Of a stretch of 64,000 nt of DNA, positions 59,499-64,000 are shown in pieces. This DNA is from Oceanicaulis sp052055585. GTDB taxonomy: Bacteria; Pseudomonadota; Alphaproteobacteria; Caulobacterales; Maricaulaceae. Made by a program: the position numbers and the translations under genes. Positions within the stretch are counted from its first letter, which is position 1. Each line of letters opens with the position of its first letter. The notes below the pieces were generated by a model. That model had not been told where the DNA came from and did not search any database. It worked only from the letters and a program-made list of their open reading frames with translations. The DNA lies in assembly GCF_052055585.1 (NCBI RefSeq), contig NZ_CP170485.1, positions 1,116,001 through 1,180,000 of the forward strand. Reading direction: 5' to 3'.

Positions 59499-60185
59499 AT
59501 GCCTTTGACCCTCAGCTCGCTCGCCCTGACTCTTGCCTTCAACGCTTGCTCCGGAGCGGAGTGTCTGGAGGCGCAGACCTGGCCAGCGCCCATACGAAGT
59601 GTTGAGGGCGCGAGTCTTGTTTCCCCCGTCTTGCCAGAGGCGCGTATCAGTGTGCCGGACGCGGCGGTCTATATCGGGGCAAAGCGCTGGGCGCTCTATG
59701 ATGCTGTGGATGCGGAGATGCATCTGTTCGTCGAAGCGGGCGAAGACCGGATTGTGGATCGGCTCTACTGGATCCAGTTCGAGGCCTATCTACCGAGCCT
59801 GCCTGATGCGGCGTATGACTTTCACCGCTCTGATTTGGAGCGGCGCGCGCTGGGCGACGCCGAATTCTTCGTGCGGGCGCGCTTTGGCGTCGGCGAGGGG
59901 GATGTGCCCGAGCCCGGCTCTGACAACGCCATGATGCGCGCCGTGCTGGCGGACGCCGGTTATGCCTTGCCCGCCGAGACCATCAACGCGACCATGAAGC
60001 ACATTCTGGATCCCGAGGATCCGCGCGAAGAGCTGATGATCATCTATATCGAGGACCTTGAACCTACGGGGGCGACCATGGACGAAATCATCGAGACCCG
60101 CCTCGAAGGCCCGCTCTGGGCCGGATTGTCCCGGGGCGTGCTTGATCGCGCCCAAGCCCGGATCAGCGTGGAGGGGGTGGAGTAA
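59499..60185 (+). CDS. Hypothetical secreted or membrane-anchored protein
   Basis: A 228-residue protein with a signal peptide-like N-terminus (PLTLSSLALTLAFNACSG), possibly a lipoprotein since LAFNAC ends in Cys. The mature part has IGAKRWALYDAVDAEMHLFVEAG, DRLYWIQFEAYLPSLPDAAYDFHRSDLERRALGDAEFFVRARFG (parts WIQFEAYLPSLPD and AEFFVRARFG) and ends with many acidic residues. GGAG lies about ten bases before the ATG. I do not recognise the family. It is the first normal-composition gene after the RHS island. Confidence 0.72.
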   Translation: MPLTLSSLALTLAFNACSGAECLEAQTWPAPIRSVEGASLVSPVLPEARISVPDAAVYIGAKRWALYDAVDAEMHLFVEAGEDRIVDRLYWIQFEAYLPSLPDAAYDFHRSDLERRALGDAEFFVRARFGVGEGDVPEPGSDNAMMRAVLADAGYALPAETINATMKHILDPEDPREELMIIYIEDLEPTGATMDEIIETRLEGPLWAGLSRGVLDRAQARISVEGVE

Positions 60186-60279
60186 GAAGCATCGCTTCCA
60201 GCCCCGCCCGATTGCGCTTATCGCCCGAAGCGCGGCATGTTGATCCGGAACGGGTCAGCCGGGTCGGGAAGGGCGAAGC

Positions 60280-60900
60280 ATGTCACGGGTACTGGTCTAT
60301 TTCGCACATCCCGGACGACGCTATTCGCGCGCCAATCTGACCATGGCCGAGGCGGTGGACCATCTAGCCGGGATCAGCTTTGTCGACCTTTATGAAGAAT
60401 ACCCGCGCCACGATATCGACATCGAGACCGAGCAGGCCCGGCTTGCCGATCATGACGTCATCGTCTTCCAGTTTCCGCTGTTCTGGTATTCCACGCCCTC
60501 CTTGCTGAAGGACTGGATCGATCTGGTGCTGGAGCATGGCTTCGCCTATGGCGAGGGCGGCGAGCATCTGAAGAACAAGGCGCTGTTGTGCGCGATTACG
60601 GCCTCCTCCGCGGAAGAGGCGTATTCGCCTGATGGGTTCCAGCACTATCCCTTGCGCACCTTCCTGACCCCGCTCGAGCAGACGGCGCGCTTGTGCCAGA
60701 TGAGCTTCCTGCCGCCCTATGTGCTCTATGAATCGCTGAAGGCGTCCGAGGATGAGCGTCTGATCGCGCATACGCGCGGCTATAAACGCCTGCTGATCGG
60801 TCTGCGCGAGGGCCAGTTTGATTATGAGGCGGCGCGGACATTCGACCTTTTGCAGGCGGACGGTCTGGATGCGGTTCTCAAGGATGAGGCGCGGGCGTAA
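60280..60900 (+). CDS. KefF-like NAD(P)H oxidoreductase
   Basis: A 206-residue flavodoxin-fold quinone reductase of the NQO/KefF group. It begins SRVLVYFAHPGRRYSRANLT, with the FMN-phosphate site in HPGRRYSRAN, and has FQFPLFWYSTPSLLKDWIDLVLEHGFAYG, the characteristic FPLFWYSTPSLLK and GFAYG. The stop overlaps the antiporter start by one base (TAATG), as with ancillary subunits of Kef systems. It probably activates the K+ efflux transporter, with redox control of the channel. Confidence 0.9.
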   Translation: MSRVLVYFAHPGRRYSRANLTMAEAVDHLAGISFVDLYEEYPRHDIDIETEQARLADHDVIVFQFPLFWYSTPSLLKDWIDLVLEHGFAYGEGGEHLKNKALLCAITASSAEEAYSPDGFQHYPLRTFLTPLEQTARLCQMSFLPPYVLYESLKASEDERLIAHTRGYKRLLIGLREGQFDYEAARTFDLLQADGLDAVLKDEARA

Positions 60901-62849
60901 TGGGCGATTTCCTGCTTCTGACGACACTGTTTCTGGGCGCCGGGGTGATCGCGGTGCCGCTGGCCGCCCGTCTGGGGCTGGGCTCGGTGCTGGGCTATCT
61001 TCTGGCGGGGATCGTGCTGAGCCCGGTCCTGGGCCTCCTGCATGTGGACGTGATCGCCATCCAGCACTTCGCCGAGTTCGGCGTGGTGATGATGCTGTTC
61101 ATCGTCGGGCTGGAGCTTGAGCCCAAGCGCCTGTGGGAGATGCGCGGGCGCTTGCTGGGGCTGGGCGGTTTGCAGGTGCTCCTGACCGCGCTTGCCGTCT
61201 TTGGCGTCTGCACGGCGCTGGATCTGCCCTGGCGGCAGGGCGTGGCGATCGGCTTCATCCTCGCCCTGTCCTCCACCGCCATCGTGCTGCAGACCCTGAC
61301 CGAGCGCGGCCTGATGAGCTCGGATGGCGGGCGCAGCAGCTTCTCGGTGCTGTTGTTTCAGGACATCGCCGTCATCTTCATGCTGGCGCTTTTCCCGCTT
61401 CTGTCGGCGCCGGATCTGGTTGCGAGCGTCGGCGCCCATGCCGCTGAGGCGGGCGGACATGGCGGAGCAGGGGGCGACCTGGCGCCGTTTGCGCACCTGC
61501 CCGGTTGGGGCAAGGGGCTGGTCAGCCTGGGCGCCATCGCGCTTGTGGTGGGGATCGGCAGCTATCTGACCCGGCCGCTCTTTCACTTCATCGCCATGGC
61601 GCGCCTGCGCGAGCTTTTCACCGCCGCCGCCCTGATGCTGGTGGTGGGGATCGCCCTGTTGATGACGCTGGCGGGCCTGTCCCCGGCGTTGGGGGCGTTT
61701 CTGGCGGGCGTCGTACTGGCGAATTCCGAATACCGCCATGAGCTCGAAAGCCATATCGACCCGTTCCGGGGCCTGTTGCTGGGGCTGTTCTTCATCACGG
61801 TAGGCGCGGCGGTGGACTTCCAGCTGCTGGCCGATCAGCTGTGGACGACGCTGGGGCTGACGCTCGGGCTGATCGTGCTCAAGGCGCTGATCCTGTTCGG
61901 GTTGAGCCTTGTATTCCGCATTGGCGGCTCGGATCGCTGGCTGTTCACGCTGGGCCTCGCACAAGCGGGCGAGTTCGGATTCGTGCTGCTGACGCTGACG
62001 GTGTCGGAAAGCATCCTGCCCCAAGCGGTGTCGAGCCAGCTCCTGCTGGTGGTGGCGCTGTCCATGCTGCTCACGCCGGGCCTGTTCGTACTCTACGGCC
62101 GCATCTGCAGCCTGATGGCCAAGGCGCGGGAAAGCGCGCCGGCGGACGAGATTGATTCCCACGCCGAGATCATCATCGCCGGTCACGGCCGGGTGGGCGG
62201 CATCGTCAACCGCATGCTGCGCGCCTATGGCCACGAGACGACGGTTCTGGACTATTCCTCCAGCCAGCTCGAGGCGCTCAGGGCGTTCGGCTTCAAGGTC
62301 TTCTTCGGGGACGCCACGCGGCCGGACCTGTTGCACGCCGCCGGGATCGATCGGGCGAAGCTGCTGATCGTCGCCATAGACAATCGCGACCAGATCACCG
62401 AGCTGGTGCGCTATGTGCGCAAGCATCACCCTCATGTGCATGTGATCGCGCGGGCGACCTCACGCGAGCATGTCTACGATCTTTATGCCGTGGGATGCCG
62501 GGACATGATCCGGGAGACGTTTGATTCCAGCGTCCGCATCGGGCGCAGCGCGTTTGAGGCGCTGGGCGCGCACCCGTTTGACGCCGAGCAGATGTGCCGG
62601 GCCTATGTACAGCAGGACCGCCTGAACCTGCGCGAGATGGCCGAGGTCTATGACCCTGAAGTGCCCAATCACAAGAACCCGGCCTTTGTGACCCGGGCGC
62701 GGGAGGTGCTGGCCCGTCAGCGTGACGAGCTGAGCGGGGGCGGGCGCGTTCTTGGCGCCATGAATGACCGGCGCTGGTCGCCCCCCACGCCCAAGGATGT
62801 GCGGGTGGAGCGCGACCAGGCGCGCTCCGACCCGAAAACACCGGACTAG
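60900..62849 (+). CDS. Kef-type K+/H+ antiporter with RCK domain
   Basis: A monovalent cation/proton antiporter-2 family protein (649 residues). It has about twelve helices including FGVVMMLFIVGLELEPKRLW and LSSTAIVLQTL, and a C-terminal NAD-binding RCK domain, IIAGHGRVGGIVNRMLRAYG, with the GHGRVG dinucleotide motif near residue 425. Kef proteins are gated by glutathione and its adducts to protect from electrophiles. It is coupled to the KefF-like gene by a one-base overlap. Its stop TAG shares bases with the convergent gene. Confidence 0.93.
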   Translation: MGDFLLLTTLFLGAGVIAVPLAARLGLGSVLGYLLAGIVLSPVLGLLHVDVIAIQHFAEFGVVMMLFIVGLELEPKRLWEMRGRLLGLGGLQVLLTALAVFGVCTALDLPWRQGVAIGFILALSSTAIVLQTLTERGLMSSDGGRSSFSVLLFQDIAVIFMLALFPLLSAPDLVASVGAHAAEAGGHGGAGGDLAPFAHLPGWGKGLVSLGAIALVVGIGSYLTRPLFHFIAMARLRELFTAAALMLVVGIALLMTLAGLSPALGAFLAGVVLANSEYRHELESHIDPFRGLLLGLFFITVGAAVDFQLLADQLWTTLGLTLGLIVLKALILFGLSLVFRIGGSDRWLFTLGLAQAGEFGFVLLTLTVSESILPQAVSSQLLLVVALSMLLTPGLFVLYGRICSLMAKARESAPADEIDSHAEIIIAGHGRVGGIVNRMLRAYGHETTVLDYSSSQLEALRAFGFKVFFGDATRPDLLHAAGIDRAKLLIVAIDNRDQITELVRYVRKHHPHVHVIARATSREHVYDLYAVGCRDMIRETFDSSVRIGRSAFEALGAHPFDAEQMCRAYVQQDRLNLREMAEVYDPEVPNHKNPAFVTRAREVLARQRDELSGGGRVLGAMNDRRWSPPTPKDVRVERDQARSDPKTPD

Positions 62850-63487
62850 GCCGCTTTCACATGGGCCATGGCGTCACTGATTGATTGGGCGCCGCTTGAA
62901 AGCTCGAAGACTGCGCCGGACGCTTCGGGCACGCTGACGCAGCGCTCCAGCACCTCGGCCACATCCTCGCGCGAGACCTCAGAGCCGCTGACATGGTCGG
63001 GCGAGACCTCCACGCACCCGGTTCCGGGCTTATTGGTCAGCGAGACCGGGCGGACAATGGCGTAGTCGATGCCGGCGGTCTGAAGGTGCGCGTCAGCGGC
63101 CTTCTTGGCTTTCAGATAATGGCGCAGACCTTCAGGGCCGTTCTCGGGGTTATCGGTTCCCACCGAGCTGAGCATCACAAAGCGGCGCACGCCGGCGCGC
63201 TTGGCCTTCTCGATCAGGGAGATCGCGCCGTCCCGGTCGATCGTGTCGGTGAGCGCGGCGGGCGTGTCGCCGCCCGAGCCCGCCGCGAAGATGACGGCGT
63301 CCATGCCTTCGGCGACATCATCGGGCAGATCGGCGAGATCGGCGGTGCGGGTTTCGACGCCCTTGGGCAACACGCTGAGGTCTGAACTCTCGCGCACGAG
63401 CGCAACAGGGGTGCGCCCCGATTGCTGGATCTTGAGGGTGAGGGTGCGGCCGGTGAGGCCGGTCGCGCCAGCGATGAGAATACGCAT
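62846..63487 (-). CDS. NAD(P)-binding SDR-like protein
   Basis: A 213-residue Rossmann-fold protein of the atypical short-chain dehydrogenase group (NmrA/YwnB-like). It starts RILIAGATGLTGRTLTLK with the G-A-T-G-L-T-G dinucleotide motif at 6-12 and contains VMLSSVGTDNPE and YLKAKKAADAHLQ. The Tyr-Lys pair of classical SDRs is partly visible as YLKAKK. ATG 63487 has AAGGAG seven bases upstream; the open frame goes on to 63607. It is convergent with the antiporter; substrate unknown. Confidence 0.9.
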   Translation of the reverse strand: MRILIAGATGLTGRTLTLKIQQSGRTPVALVRESSDLSVLPKGVETRTADLADLPDDVAEGMDAVIFAAGSGGDTPAALTDTIDRDGAISLIEKAKRAGVRRFVMLSSVGTDNPENGPEGLRHYLKAKKAADAHLQTAGIDYAIVRPVSLTNKPGTGCVEVSPDHVSGSEVSREDVAEVLERCVSVPEASGAVFELSSGAQSISDAMAHVKAA

Positions 63488-63770
63488 GGTGTTCTCCTTG
63501 TTCTTGCTCAGCACCGGGCGAATCCCGAGCCTTGATAGTGAACGAGGAGGGCGGGCATTCGTTCCGGTCCGCATGCGGCGGCGCCGCCGGGCGGCCTGTG
63601 AAAACACCCTGTCATCTGCAGAAGCCTGCGCTCTTGGCGCTTTCTCCCTTGCCTTGGGCGAGAACGGGCGCTATGCCCCGCGCAATCGCCCTGGCGCATC
63701 GTTCAGCAGTCGGACCGTCGGCTGATGCAAAGCGCCGTAAATCCATGTTCCAGCTTGAGGGTCCACGACA
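63488..63770. other. Promoter region of tuf
   Basis: About 280 bases between the SDR-like gene and the tuf start. No gene or strong repeat is seen. A possible -35 TTGCCT and CTATGC at 16-base spacing lie around 63650-63675, but this is weak. GAGGG before 63771 is the ribosome site. Confidence 0.4.
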
Positions 63771-64000
63771 ATGGCCAAGGAAAAGTTTGAGCGTACGAAA
63801 CCGCATGCCAATATTGGCACGATTGGTCACGTTGACCACGGCAAGACGACGCTGACCGCCGCGATCACGAAGTACTTCGGTGACTTCCGCGCGTATGACC
63901 AGATTGACGGCGCACCGGAAGAGAAAGCACGTGGCATCACGATCTCGACCGCGCACGTGGAATACGAGACGGATGCGCGTCACTATGCGCACGTCGATTG
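63771..64000 (+). CDS. tuf: Elongation factor Tu (5' part; continues past window)
   Basis: The first 76 codons of EF-Tu, which delivers aminoacyl-tRNA to the ribosome as a GTPase. MAKEKFERTKPHANIGTIGH opens the protein and GHVDHGKT is the P-loop at 19-26, followed by KYFGDFRAYDQIDGAPEEKARGITI, where EEKARGITI is switch I. GAGGG is nine bases before the ATG. The gene is cut by the window's right edge. Codon use shows strong bias (CGT, AAG, ACC) as expected for a highly expressed gene. Confidence 0.97.
   Translation, partial: MAKEKFERTKPHANIGTIGHVDHGKTTLTAAITKYFGDFRAYDQIDGAPEEKARGITISTAHVEYETDARHYAHVD

Noticed and set aside
57127..59500. A second copy of the tRNA-Gly 3' end as an attachment-site repeat
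   Set aside because: I looked for the T-arm/acceptor sequence downstream and did not find it; no integrase frame is present.
60822..62441. A 539-codon minus-strand frame opposite the Kef antiporter
   Set aside because: Antisense, Gln/His/Arg-rich composition as expected for a mirror of a membrane protein gene.

Overview
The window is about 64 kb of GC-rich, densely packed bacterial chromosome. It reads as an alphaproteobacterium of the Caulobacterales/Maricaulales (Hyphomonadaceae-like) group. This rests on a tRNA-His without the G-1 element, two DUF2336 proteins, a DUF6491-type protein, CtrA-like boxes, a poly-proline OmpA-type porin, and a heterotroph's set of TonB receptor, secreted peptidases and RND efflux. 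The assignment is an inference from gene content; there is no rRNA in the window. I see no CRISPR array, no transposase and no prophage block.

Layout. 0.1-4.5 kb: recQ (minus) divergent from a CaiB/BaiF CoA-transferase, then a highly expressed-looking OmpA porin ending in a strong terminator. 4.7-11.2 kb: a five-gene operon (cystathionine gamma-synthase-family PLP enzyme, M20 hydrolase, astA, astD, astB) for arginine catabolism by the succinyl pathway; astC and astE are not next to it, and the M20 hydrolase is a candidate for the last step. 11.2-18.6 kb: a secreted beta/gamma-crystallin protein, gamma-glutamyltransferase, AsmA, an M48 lipoprotein protease, tRNA-His and small unknowns. 18.6-24.9 kb: ThiO-like oxidase, a lytic transglycosylase and a DUF2336 protein behind CtrA-like boxes, facing a minus-strand run of DUF2336, NAD kinase, CheY-like receiver and Hpt protein.

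25-32.4 kb: EgtB, a class II aldolase, a small outer-membrane protein and a two-gene RND efflux pump. 32.4-37.3 kb: cytochrome c, a 1173-residue secreted ankyrin protein with a small partner, tRNA-Thr. 37.5-50.6 kb: metG, a secreted M20 amidohydrolase with RidA and DUF819, a sodium-solute symporter, an ABC-2 transporter, aidB, a GIN-domain protein, rlmB, tRNA-Tyr. 50.6-57.1 kb: a secreted S9 peptidase and a TonB-dependent receptor, with a divergent LysR regulator, then tRNA-Gly.

57.1-59.4 kb is the one clearly foreign island: directly behind tRNA-Gly lies the 3' end of an RHS protein (conserved core plus a variable C-terminal domain I do not recognise), a stop-to-start adjacent, AT-rich four-helix membrane protein that is a likely immunity protein, and a displaced RHS YD-repeat fragment. 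This is the best candidate for an undescribed system. 59.5-64 kb returns to housekeeping: an unknown secreted protein, a KefF-like oxidoreductase with a Kef-type K+/H+ antiporter, an NAD(P)-binding protein and the 5' end of tuf (EF-Tu), cut by the window edge.
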